Of a DNA stretch of 64,000 nt, positions 1-7,895 are shown piece after piece. The first letter of the stretch is position 1. Each line of letters opens with the position of its first letter. The position numbers and the translations under genes are program-made. This DNA is from Crocinitomix catalasitica ATCC 23190 (GTDB lineage Bacteria; Bacteroidota; Bacteroidia; Flavobacteriales_D; Crocinitomicaceae): assembly GCF_000621625.1 (NCBI RefSeq), contig NZ_JHXV01000011.1, forward strand, positions 82,733-146,732, read 5' to 3'. The notes beneath the pieces are model-generated. The model made no database searches. It saw only the letters and a list, made by a program, of their open reading frames with translations, and had not been told where the DNA came from.

Positions 1-1434
1 AATAATCGGTGCTAAACAATTGTCATTTGCTGTAGCTAAATTGGTGTAGTCCAATAGTGTGTAGGAGCAATCCTCATCAAAACTAACCCGTTGATTTTCC
101 GGACAAATAATAGTAGGAGCAATTTCATCGATGAGGTTCAGGTTAAATGAGCAAGTAGTCATACTGTCACTTTCATCCGTTACTTGTAACGATATTAATT
201 GATTTGCGCTAATTAAAGTGCCAGGTGCTGGGGTCTGTATTATCGTGAGAAGGTCAGTACAGTTATCACTTACTGTGGCTAAAGAACTATAATCGATTAT
301 TTCAAAATCACAACTTGCAGATAAACTGCCAGTTTGATTGGTAGGGCAAATATCAAAAGTAGGCGGAATTGTATCTTTTATATTGATAAAACCGGATTGC
401 GTAAAAGCTCTTGAGCAGCCATCAAGGTCACTTACAATTAGTGATATATCATATTCTCCATAATCTGTGAAAGTATGCGTTGGGTTTGGTAAAGTAGAAG
501 TTGAACCGTCGCCAAAATTCCAGTTCCACGAAATAAGTGGTGCGCTAAATACGGTATGGTCAGTAAAATTAACTGTTAGGTCGGGACATGCTGCAGATTC
601 TATATCTGAACTAAAATCAATCTCTGGTCCAATAACTTGTACGAAATTCGATTTGGTATCTGTTTTTGTGCATCCTAAAGAATTGGTCACAGTGAGTGAT
701 ACTGTATAAATTCCACTATGCTCGTAAATATGAGTTGGCTCTTGCTCGTCCGAACTGGTTCCATCACCGAAATCCCAATACCAATCAGTGATTTCGCCGA
801 ATCCAGTATTAACAGAGCTTTCTGTATAATTCACAGTAAAGGGTCCACATCCAAAATGTGAGGATCCGTCTATAATAGCATCCGGACTACCTATACGTAA
901 TATTTGCTCAATTCTATCAACGCAACCATTATTTGTATCTGAAACGGTTAAAACAATGGTAAATTCGCCTCCAGTTGAATAGGTATGAATAGGGTTTTGC
1001 GCCCTTGAGGTTCCGCCATCTCCAAAACTCCAATTCCAAGTATCTGGTAAGGTTGACAAATCTGTAAAAAATATAGAAGTTGGAATACTACAACCATGTG
1101 AAGGAGCAAAATTAAAATCCGCTGCTGGTTGTCGAACTGTATAGGTTCTTGAAAAAAAGTCTGATAATCCATCACCATCTTCCACGGTTAAGGTAATGGT
1201 GAAAGTACCTGGCGAATCATACAAATGAGTTGGTGTCATTTCTTCAGAATTTGTTCCGTCACCAAAATCCCAATTATAAGATGCAATAACACCAGTAGAT
1301 AAATTGGTGAATTCAACGTCTGTGTTTATACAGCCTGCAGAACGCGTTAGTGAAAATTCGGAATGGGGTTGTGCAAACGCAAAATTTATTCCAACGAATA
1401 ATAACAGAAAAGATAGTATATATGTCAATTTCAT
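1..1434 (-). CDS. PKD/HYR-domain secreted surface protein, partial (C-terminus beyond window)
   Basis: The reading frame is open for 478 codons from the ATG at 1434 to the window edge, so the C-terminus is missing. It begins with a signal peptide ending in NFAFAQ. Four PKD-type beta-sandwich repeats follow, each with a W-x-FGDG core (NWDFGDG, NWSFGDG, WYWDFGDG, NWNFGDG) in roughly residues 25-345. HYR-like repeats come next, with C-P-x-N-Q, DNC and a conserved Cys (CPTNQTGSLS, CPENQRVSFD). Such proteins in Bacteroidota are cell-surface adhesins or matrix proteins and usually end in a T9SS sorting domain; the end is not visible here, so export by T9SS is inferred. A promoter element and tandem repeats sit directly upstream, next to a sensor-regulator gene read in the same direction. 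Confidence 0.85.
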   Translation of the reverse strand, partial: MKLTYILSFLLLFVGINFAFAQPHSEFSLTRSAGCINTDVEFTNLSTGVIASYNWDFGDGTNSEEMTPTHLYDSPGTFTITLTVEDGDGLSDFFSRTYTVRQPAADFNFAPSHGCSIPTSIFFTDLSTLPDTWNWSFGDGGTSRAQNPIHTYSTGGEFTIVLTVSDTNNGCVDRIEQILRIGSPDAIIDGSSHFGCGPFTVNYTESSVNTGFGEITDWYWDFGDGTSSDEQEPTHIYEHSGIYTVSLTVTNSLGCTKTDTKSNFVQVIGPEIDFSSDIESAACPDLTVNFTDHTVFSAPLISWNWNFGDGSTSTLPNPTHTFTDYGEYDISLIVSDLDGCSRAFTQSGFINIKDTIPPTFDICPTNQTGSLSASCDFEIIDYSSLATVSDNCTDLLTIIQTPAPGTLISANQLISLQVTDESDSMTTCSFNLNLIDEIAPTIICPENQRVSFDEDCSYTLLDYTNLATANDNCLAPII

Positions 1435-1456
1435 TTGTGTGGTTTTAATTCCATCA

Positions 1457-1464
1457 CAAATATA
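1457..1464 (-). promoter_or_regulatory. Bacteroidota -7 promoter element of the PKD gene
   Basis: On the minus strand this reads TATATTTG, an exact match to the Bacteroidota -7 consensus TAnnTTTG, 22 bases before the ATG at 1434. I see no clear -33 TTG at the expected distance, which would suit a promoter that needs an activator bound at the adjacent direct repeats. Confidence 0.55.
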
Positions 1465-1480
1465 TTTTGATACTGAATTT

Positions 1481-1523
1481 ATAAGTAGTTGATTTGTTGC
1501 AATAAGTGGTTAGTATGTTGCAA
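1481..1523 (-). promoter_or_regulatory. Tandem 21-bp direct repeat, probable AraC-type operator
   Basis: Two 22-base copies lie head to tail with exactly 21-base periodicity (1481-1502 and 1502-1523). On the plus strand each begins ATAAGT(A/G)GTT and ends GTTGCAA, and they differ at four positions. Repeats two helical turns apart just upstream of a -7 element are what dimeric AraC-family regulators bind. The gene ending at 1528 has an AraC DNA-binding domain and is the obvious candidate regulator. The repeat is directly visible; its function is inferred. Confidence 0.6.
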
Positions 1524-1527
1524 ATAG

Positions 1528-4374
1528 CTACTTAACCAGTTTTTTCCTGGTTTCGGAAGGAGTTTCTTGGAATTGCTTTTTATACAATTTGGTAAAATTG
1601 GTTGGATCATTATAACCAAATTGATATGCGATTTCTCCAATGGAAAGTGTGCTATTTGTGATTTCTGAATAGGCAAGATCAAGCCGTATTTTTGTCATTA
1701 GAGCACTTGTAGAAAGTCCCGTTAAAAATTTAATTTTCCGATGCAATTGTGAACGACTTAAAGCGCATTGATTGGCTAGTTCTTCCACACTAATCTGATT
1801 ACTTATATCGGCTATTGTTAGGGATTCAATTTTTTCAATAAGTGGATGTCGCTCAAGTTTGGTTTCTATTGAATCAATTGAGTTTGCAAATTTGAGGTGC
1901 AACTTTTCTTGCAGATTAATTAAATTGGCTATTCTCAACAATAACTCGTTCGGATTGAATGGCTTCGCAATATAATCATCAGCTCCTTCCGTTAAGCCGT
2001 CTATCATACTGTCAAAAGAAGCTTTTGCAGTGAGTAGAATAACAGGTATATGTTCTGTTGGAAAACTATTTTTTACGGATTTCAATAATTGATAACCATC
2101 CATTTTAGGCATCATAATATCAGATACAATGACATCTGGAATAATTTCTTCCGCCATACTAATACCTTCATGACCGTCTTTGGCGATGTATGTTTCATAA
2201 CCAGCCTCATTCAATAAATGCTGAATAAATTGTTGAATGTCCTCGTTGTCTTCTACAATTAAAATTCTTTTGGACTTGAAATTTTCCAGGCTGTTAGATA
2301 TGGAAACTTCGACAAGTTTTGATTGTAATGAATCAGTTGATTGTTCACGAATAAAAAGTGCTTTATGCCCTCGTGTATTCACAGGAATGCTAATGGTAAT
2401 ACTTGTACCACTATTTATATCACTTTCTAACTTGATAGTACCATTCATTAATTCAACAAGTTCTTTTACGAATGCTAGTCCAATTCCAGTTCCTTCACCG
2501 CGCCTAGTGCTTGAAGCGTCTGCTTGATAAAATTTATTAAATACTTTTTTTTGATCCTCTTTCGAAATACCTATTCCAGTGTCTACAACCGTTAATTTAA
2601 GTTGGTTTTGAATTAATTCGTCACGGATTTCGATCGTACCGCTGTCATTTGAATATTTAATAGCATTGGATAATAAATTGGTCAGGATTTTCTGCAGTTT
2701 ATCAGCGTCAACATTGAGCGGGCTCTTCACGGAAGAGTCATAGGTTATACTGATGTTTTTTTTGGTTGCAAGCTCTTGAAAGAGAGCTGTTATACCTTGA
2801 ATAAAACGATCAAGTTCAATATTATTTTCATTCAGGTTTAATTTACCTGCTTTTATTTTTGCAAATTCTAAAACTTGATTGACGAGGTCAAGCATTTGAT
2901 TACTGTTTTTTAGAATCATTTGCAGGAGCATATTCCCCTTGTCCTTTATTAAAAGTTCTTCTGTTGGGCCTTTAATAAGTGTTAATGGTGTTCGGAATTC
3001 GTGGACCAAGTTGTGCAATAGATTATCCAAGTAAATTTTTTCTTTATTTATTAATTCTGTCGACTTTTGTTTTTGGCGGTAAGCAATGATTAAAAAGATG
3101 GCTGCAGTAAGTAGAATTAGAACCCCAGCAATCCAGAAACTGCGTTGTTTTTTCTCTGTTTGAATTAGGTTTTGGCTCTCTGAAATGAGTGTTTCTTTTT
3201 CTTTATTGTGGCTAACATTTAAAGTATTTGTAATGATATCCTTCTGCACTTCAATATTATTAATACTGTCCGCTAGCATTTGAAAAAACTCGAAATAAAA
3301 TAGAGCGCTGTCATATTTATTGGCCCCTTTATAATTCATGTAAAGTACATTTGATATTTGGGATTGAATTTCAATATGACCTATTTTCTTCGCTAATGCT
3401 AAACCTTCCGAAGCAACATTTATTCCCTTTTCAAATTCGTCCAAATGGTATAAAACACGACTGTAATTCCCTAAAATTCCTGATAAGCCAAGTTCATTTC
3501 CATTTTTTCTTGATAATTCGATTGATTCGATATAAAATTGATTTGCTTTTTTATGTTGACTAAGATTAGAATAACATGCCCCAAGACCGGCATAAATGGA
3601 GTTGAGCAGCCTTAAATTAGGGTTTGCTTCGAAATAGGATCTAGCTTTTTGAAAATAATAAATGGCCGAATCAGTTTTGTCAAAACTTAAATACGAATCG
3701 GCTAAATTGAATTCACAAAAATGAATGTCAAATTCAGTTTTGGCCAATTTTGCAAATTGATACGCTTTATTTCTTAAATCGCGAGACTTCTTTAAGTCAC
3801 CCATTACAAAATAAGCGGTGCCCATATTGGAATGTATATGTGAAAGCTTCTGATAATTTCCTAATTTTTGATAAATTTCAATAGCTTTTAAATGATAATC
3901 AAATGACCTTTTGAAATCACCGCGAAATCCATATACACTGGCCAAACCGCTAAACGCATTTGCAAGTGCCATTGGATTATTGTGGCGCTCAAAATAATCT
4001 TTGCAAGCGCTAAATCCAGTAAATGCATTTTCTAAATCTCCAACATTTGATTGTGCTAGTGATTTGAGGTAAATGATTTTGAAGATTGTGTCGGATTGCT
4101 TTGGAAGGAATCGGATTTCTTGATTCCAATAATATATTTCAGTTTTAAAATCGCCAATAGCATGAAAAAATTCTGCAGCGCGATGAAAAAACAATTGTTG
4201 TTTTTCAGAAGGAAACGAATCAACATTTTTATTTAAACCCTGAATGATTTGAATAGCTGAATCCGTATCCGTATCAATTAGTGAATAAGCTTTTTCTATT
4301 GCTACATCTATATTTTCTGATGAATAACCAAAAGTGATAAAGCAAATGAAAGAAATCGCAAAAAGAAATCGCAT
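1528..4374 (-). CDS. Hybrid two-component sensor: TPR, histidine kinase, receiver, AraC output
   Basis: This 948-residue protein joins a whole phosphorelay and a transcription factor in one chain. A signal peptide (about 1-19) is followed by a periplasmic run of TPR helices (about 60-370, with motifs such as NMGTAYFVMGDLKKS). One membrane segment lies near 412-433 (FWIAGVLILLTAAIFLIIAY). The HisKA box HEFRTPLTL carries the phospho-accepting His near 457, and the HATPase has NLLSNAIKYS and DTGIGIS. The receiver domain begins near 704 (ILIVEDNED), with the phospho-Asp in VSDIMMPKMDG near 750. An AraC-type helix-turn-helix fills about 855-945. It is built like HTCS sensors but with TPRs instead of a beta-propeller. 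The tandem repeat and the PKD gene lie just downstream, which suggests that it controls that surface protein. Confidence 0.93.
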   Translation of the reverse strand: MRFLFAISFICFITFGYSSENIDVAIEKAYSLIDTDTDSAIQIIQGLNKNVDSFPSEKQQLFFHRAAEFFHAIGDFKTEIYYWNQEIRFLPKQSDTIFKIIYLKSLAQSNVGDLENAFTGFSACKDYFERHNNPMALANAFSGLASVYGFRGDFKRSFDYHLKAIEIYQKLGNYQKLSHIHSNMGTAYFVMGDLKKSRDLRNKAYQFAKLAKTEFDIHFCEFNLADSYLSFDKTDSAIYYFQKARSYFEANPNLRLLNSIYAGLGACYSNLSQHKKANQFYIESIELSRKNGNELGLSGILGNYSRVLYHLDEFEKGINVASEGLALAKKIGHIEIQSQISNVLYMNYKGANKYDSALFYFEFFQMLADSINNIEVQKDIITNTLNVSHNKEKETLISESQNLIQTEKKQRSFWIAGVLILLTAAIFLIIAYRQKQKSTELINKEKIYLDNLLHNLVHEFRTPLTLIKGPTEELLIKDKGNMLLQMILKNSNQMLDLVNQVLEFAKIKAGKLNLNENNIELDRFIQGITALFQELATKKNISITYDSSVKSPLNVDADKLQKILTNLLSNAIKYSNDSGTIEIRDELIQNQLKLTVVDTGIGISKEDQKKVFNKFYQADASSTRRGEGTGIGLAFVKELVELMNGTIKLESDINSGTSITISIPVNTRGHKALFIREQSTDSLQSKLVEVSISNSLENFKSKRILIVEDNEDIQQFIQHLLNEAGYETYIAKDGHEGISMAEEIIPDVIVSDIMMPKMDGYQLLKSVKNSFPTEHIPVILLTAKASFDSMIDGLTEGADDYIAKPFNPNELLLRIANLINLQEKLHLKFANSIDSIETKLERHPLIEKIESLTIADISNQISVEELANQCALSRSQLHRKIKFLTGLSTSALMTKIRLDLAYSEITNSTLSIGEIAYQFGYNDPTNFTKLYKKQFQETPSETRKKLVK

Positions 4375-4457
4375 TTTGGGAGCTTAAATTAGAGGAGGTA
4401 AAAATAATTAAACAATCCTTTTAGGCAATTTAAAATTATACTTTTTTGCCAGTAATT

Positions 4458-5165
4458 TTATCCATTCAATTGCCTTAACGCTATAACTTTATTTTGCACA
4501 GTAACAGCAATTTCATTCAGTTCGTTATAGTCTCTTCCGTCCATACTGATTGGCTTACCAATATTTATACGAACAGTTCCCTTTTTAAATTTTGTATTGC
4601 TAGTGGTAGGCCAAATTGAGTTGGTACCTTTTATAGAAACTGGTAATATTTCGATACCTGATTCCATAGCAATATTAAATCCGCCTTTTTTAAAACGTTG
4701 CACCTCACCATTAGCACTTACTGTTCCCTCTGGAAAAATCAAAACAGTTTTACCTTCCTTGATTAATTGCACAGCCTCTGTTAAACTTTTACTTGCTTCA
4801 ATACTATTACTTCTGTCAATAAAAATCATTCCAGTAGCGCGCATATACCAACCGATGAAAGGTGATTTACGCAATTCTTTTTTAGCAATGAAATGTAGGT
4901 TTAAAGGAATTACTTTAAATAATGCTGGAATATCTAAATATGAAAGGTGATTGGAGAAAAGGATATAGTGTTTTCCTTTTTCAATATTTTCTAATCCAGT
5001 TACTTTTGTTTTTGAACCGAGAATAAATAAAATACCTGGCGCCCAAATTGTGCGCGCCATTACTAATGGCAGTTTTTGATTAAATGTGAAAAGCAATACT
5101 ATGAGTGAGCTCGTGATACACAGGATTGACCATAGTATCATTGCAATTAAACGCAGAATAGACAT
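4458..5165 (-). CDS. 1-acyl-sn-glycerol-3-phosphate acyltransferase (PlsC family)
   Basis: PlsC-family enzymes transfer a second acyl chain to lysophosphatidic acid in membrane phospholipid synthesis. The 235-residue product has an N-terminal hydrophobic segment (about 5-30). The catalytic NHxxxxD box is NHLSYLD near residue 71 and the substrate-binding block is FPEGT near 144. Its ATG follows the stop codon of the desaturase gene directly (TAGATG), so the two are translationally coupled and probably act together on membrane lipid composition. A role with another acyl acceptor, such as ornithine or glycine lipids of Bacteroidota, cannot be excluded. Confidence 0.9.
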   Translation of the reverse strand: MSILRLIAMILWSILCITSSLIVLLFTFNQKLPLVMARTIWAPGILFILGSKTKVTGLENIEKGKHYILFSNHLSYLDIPALFKVIPLNLHFIAKKELRKSPFIGWYMRATGMIFIDRSNSIEASKSLTEAVQLIKEGKTVLIFPEGTVSANGEVQRFKKGGFNIAMESGIEILPVSIKGTNSIWPTTSNTKFKKGTVRINIGKPISMDGRDYNELNEIAVTVQNKVIALRQLNG

Positions 5166-6116
5166 CTAAGCTTTGTCCTCCTTCGCATATTCTAGTTTTA
5201 ATTTTTTTGCTTCCTCTTTTGTTCTTGAATCTTTGATATGTCTCGGCACAGGTTTTAGGTCCCAAATCAATCCTAACCAAGATAAGATTTTCAATCCGTA
5301 ATATGTAATGTCGATTTCCCACCAATAAAACCCCTGGCGAGCTGTTGATTGATAATAATGGTGGTTATTGTGCCAGCCTTCACCCAAAGTGATTAACGCT
5401 AGTATTAAATTATTTTTAGATTCATCATTGCTTTCGTATCTCTTTTTACCAAACATGTGCATTAACGAGTTAATAGAGAATGTTCCATGTAATAAGATAA
5501 CAGTTGATAAGAAGAAGCCAACGATTAAACTTGATAAACCGTGAGACATGATAGTCATTAAAGTTATCTCTACACCTGCGGAGCTTGCATTTACATATCC
5601 GCCTACAAAAAATACAGCTAACATTAAAACTGTAGGTGGAACTAAGTGATGTTTATTCAACCAAAGTAATTCTGGAAATTTAGCAAAATCTTTTATCAAA
5701 TTAAATTTAGTTTCTTTATAATCGGGCCCTACTATCCAGCCAATATGAGAATACCAAAACCCATAAATTTTCTTCGAATGAGGATCTTTCGGTGTGTCAC
5801 TGTGTCTATGATGAACACGGTGATTAGCAGCCCAATGTAAAACACCTTTTTGCAATGATGTTTCCGCCGCAAATGCAATTAAAAATTGAAAAAAACGTGA
5901 AGTTTTATAAGTGCTATGCGAGAAATATCTATGGTATCCTCCAGTTACAAAAAACATTCTGATAAAGTATAAACTTATGCACAATGTCCAATCAAACCAT
6001 GTTGCACCAGTCCAAAAAGCTAATAATGGCGCTAAGTGTACCAATAAAAACCCAATTTCTTCTTTGAAAACGGCTTTTCCTCTTTTTTCTTTTTCAAATG
6101 GTTTGCTTTCTTCCAC
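5166..6116 (-). CDS. Acyl-CoA desaturase (delta-9 fatty acid desaturase family)
   Basis: This 316-residue membrane di-iron enzyme shows the three histidine boxes of the family: HRYFSH near residue 63, HRVHHRHS near 100 and HNNHHYYQ near 250. Hydrophobic segments between the boxes anchor it in the membrane. It would introduce a cis double bond into saturated acyl chains and so adjust membrane fluidity. A good -7 element lies 17 bases upstream of the start, and plsC follows with no gap. Confidence 0.92.
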   Translation of the reverse strand: MEESKPFEKEKRGKAVFKEEIGFLLVHLAPLLAFWTGATWFDWTLCISLYFIRMFFVTGGYHRYFSHSTYKTSRFFQFLIAFAAETSLQKGVLHWAANHRVHHRHSDTPKDPHSKKIYGFWYSHIGWIVGPDYKETKFNLIKDFAKFPELLWLNKHHLVPPTVLMLAVFFVGGYVNASSAGVEITLMTIMSHGLSSLIVGFFLSTVILLHGTFSINSLMHMFGKKRYESNDESKNNLILALITLGEGWHNNHHYYQSTARQGFYWWEIDITYYGLKILSWLGLIWDLKPVPRHIKDSRTKEEAKKLKLEYAKEDKA

Positions 6117-6132
6117 AGTAAATCTTTTTGTG

Positions 6133-6140
6133 CAAAGATA
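6133..6140 (-). promoter_or_regulatory. -7 promoter element for the desaturase-plsC operon
   Basis: The minus strand reads TATCTTTG here, matching TAnnTTTG and followed by CAC. It lies 17 bases before the desaturase ATG at 6116, implying a very short leader. No convincing -33 TTG was found. Confidence 0.5.
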
Positions 6141-6657
6141 GCTGAATTCGTAGGTAAAAAATATTGTTTTGTAGATATTAGAAGATTTTTTAATGAATTT
6201 TAGTTCATTTAATGGGTCGTTTTACCATTAAAAACATGTGTTGAGCATATATTCAATAAAAAACCCTTCAACTTAAGAAGGTTTTGATTCTTGCTAAAAA
6301 TGGCATTGCTTCACAAAAATAAACGCCTCGGAATACTTTTTTATAAGCTGTGTAAATGGTGTTAATCGTAGTTAAACCAGAGGTCTAAGAGTGTGTCATA
6401 AAGTCAATTTAAAATATTGTTTTATTATAAATAGAGTTGCTTTGTTGTAGAGATTTCTGTTAAGATTTATTATAATCCTTTATAGAATGATAGGTGAGCG
6501 AAAGATTTAGTGTAATTTTGAGGAAATATTAATTCCTAAATTCACCGAATTACTTGCTGTATTTAATAACATTATGATGTTCTAAGCTTTTTTAGCACGA
6601 ATTTTATAAGTAATTATACTTAAAGAATAGGAATTAAACAATAAGTGAATATTGAAG
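6141..6657. other. Intergenic region with one hairpin, no gene recognised
   Basis: About 500 bases of AT-rich sequence lie between the divergent desaturase and the next plus-strand ORF. I see no coding frame with recognisable content. The only clear structure is the short hairpin at 6258-6286. There is no tRNA, CRISPR or IS end that I can support. Confidence 0.5.
6258..6286 (-). terminator. Possible bidirectional terminator-like hairpin
   Basis: A CCTTC/GAAGG stem is flanked by an A-run on one side and a T-run on the other, so on the minus strand it ends in a U-tract. It does not sit at the end of any recognised gene, so it may end an unannotated minus-strand transcript or be a relic. Confidence 0.35.
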
Positions 6658-6894
6658 ATGAAATATGAAACTTGGTTAACATATACTAATATGTCAATGG
6701 CTGTTCAATGCATAAAGGGAGAATACCATTGTAGTGAGTTTGGTGCTAATCAAGAACGTAAATTAAATCTTAAAATTTGCACGAGTACCCTTGAATTGAA
6801 ATTTTTTCTATTGTCATTACCAAAACCACCTAAGAAGGATATTTTGGCATTAATCAATAGAATAGAAAATAACCTTTCAGGTGAGGTAGTTTAG
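6658..6894 (+). CDS. Small hypothetical protein
   Basis: An ORF of 78 codons starts at the ATG at 6658; an in-frame TTG at 6652 is less likely. The product is mixed in charge with a Lys-Pro-rich turn (PKPPKK) before a C-terminal helix (KKDILALINRIENNL). It has no signal peptide, membrane segment or motif I can name. It could be real or a chance frame in an AT-rich gap; the neighbouring 118-codon ORF in the same direction gives weak support. Confidence 0.35.
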   Translation: MKYETWLTYTNMSMAVQCIKGEYHCSEFGANQERKLNLKICTSTLELKFFLLSLPKPPKKDILALINRIENNLSGEVV

Positions 6895-6979
6895 TATTTA
6901 ATCGTAAATTTATAAGATTGGTATCAAATCAATCTAAGTAGTTATAATTCAAAAGAATCAATCATTTCAACTTAAAAAA

Positions 6980-7336
6980 ATGAATACAAAAGATATTGCA
7001 AGTCTAATAAAGGAAATAGAAGTTTCAAACCCAGATAGACTTCAAGTGAAGGGTGATTCAACAAGAGAACCAAGACCAATTGGTTTTTATAATGCAATGA
7101 ATAAAGTTATTCCAGATGTAGTAGCGATCTATTCGAACAAAAGGGATTTTTATGCCATCGAAAAGAATATCGTAGAAAAAGAGATCCATGTATTTATTTT
7201 TAAGTGGATTTTATTCGCCTCTGAAGCAAGAAAGCATGGAGGTAAATTCTATCTTGTTATACCAAAAGGTAAGTCAGAGTTAGTGGAAGGGTTAATTGCA
7301 GAAAAGCAATTAGATATTAATCTTATTGAAATTTAA
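6980..7336 (+). CDS. Hypothetical cytoplasmic protein, possible nuclease-like fold
   Basis: The 118-residue product has no signal peptide or membrane helix. Composition and pattern look like a real alpha/beta protein: a helix (TKDIASLIKEIEVS), then PDVVAIY, then a strand with acidic and basic residues (FYAIEKN), a long helix (IFKWILFASEARKHGG), a strand (KFYLVIPKG) and a closing helix. The PD...E-K order followed by a helix recalls PD-(D/E)xK-like endonucleases, but the E-x-K spacing is not exact, so this is only a fold suggestion. It follows the 78-codon ORF by 85 bases. Confidence 0.6.
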   Translation: MNTKDIASLIKEIEVSNPDRLQVKGDSTREPRPIGFYNAMNKVIPDVVAIYSNKRDFYAIEKNIVEKEIHVFIFKWILFASEARKHGGKFYLVIPKGKSELVEGLIAEKQLDINLIEI

Positions 7337-7895
7337 AAATTTATTTTTCTAAATTTTACCAACTACTGCGTTCACGTTCAAGTAACAATTGATCTAAAAT
7401 TTCTTGAGTTTATGTTCTATTTAATGATTTTTATTTAGAGATTAAATATGTATGTATTGATTCTATAAATAGAATGGGATGAGCAAGTATGCATTGCTAT
7501 TTTATTATTTCTTACTGTGCGTTTTAGCATCTGTGCATTATTTAGTTACAATCGATGAACTCAATTCCGTTTGATCATTTTAATCAATGATAGTTTCTTG
7601 TTTAGCAAGTATAAATGTCGTTTGTATTGCTATAAATCACGCTCTAATTCATAGATAAACGATTATTAAAGGGCTATGAATAAGGAAGGATTGATTTATT
7701 TTCAATCCCTGTAAGTATTTGATAGTTAAATAGTAGTGTTCTGTTTATTATTTATGTAAAAGTGTAGATATCCGAATAGTTTTCATATATTTGGTTCTCC
7801 TAACTTAGAACTAAAGATGTTTTTTTGATTATTGTAGAACTAAAAGAAGTTTATCAAATCAAAATATATTCTGACGTGCTAGAATTAATTAATAA
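7337..7895. other. Intergenic region, nothing recognised except a promoter-like box
   Basis: There are about 560 bases without a plausible coding frame. A TATATTTG box at 7796-7803 on the plus strand could be the -7 element for the FG-GAP lipoprotein, giving a leader of roughly 85 bases. No repeats or RNA genes were seen. Confidence 0.45.
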
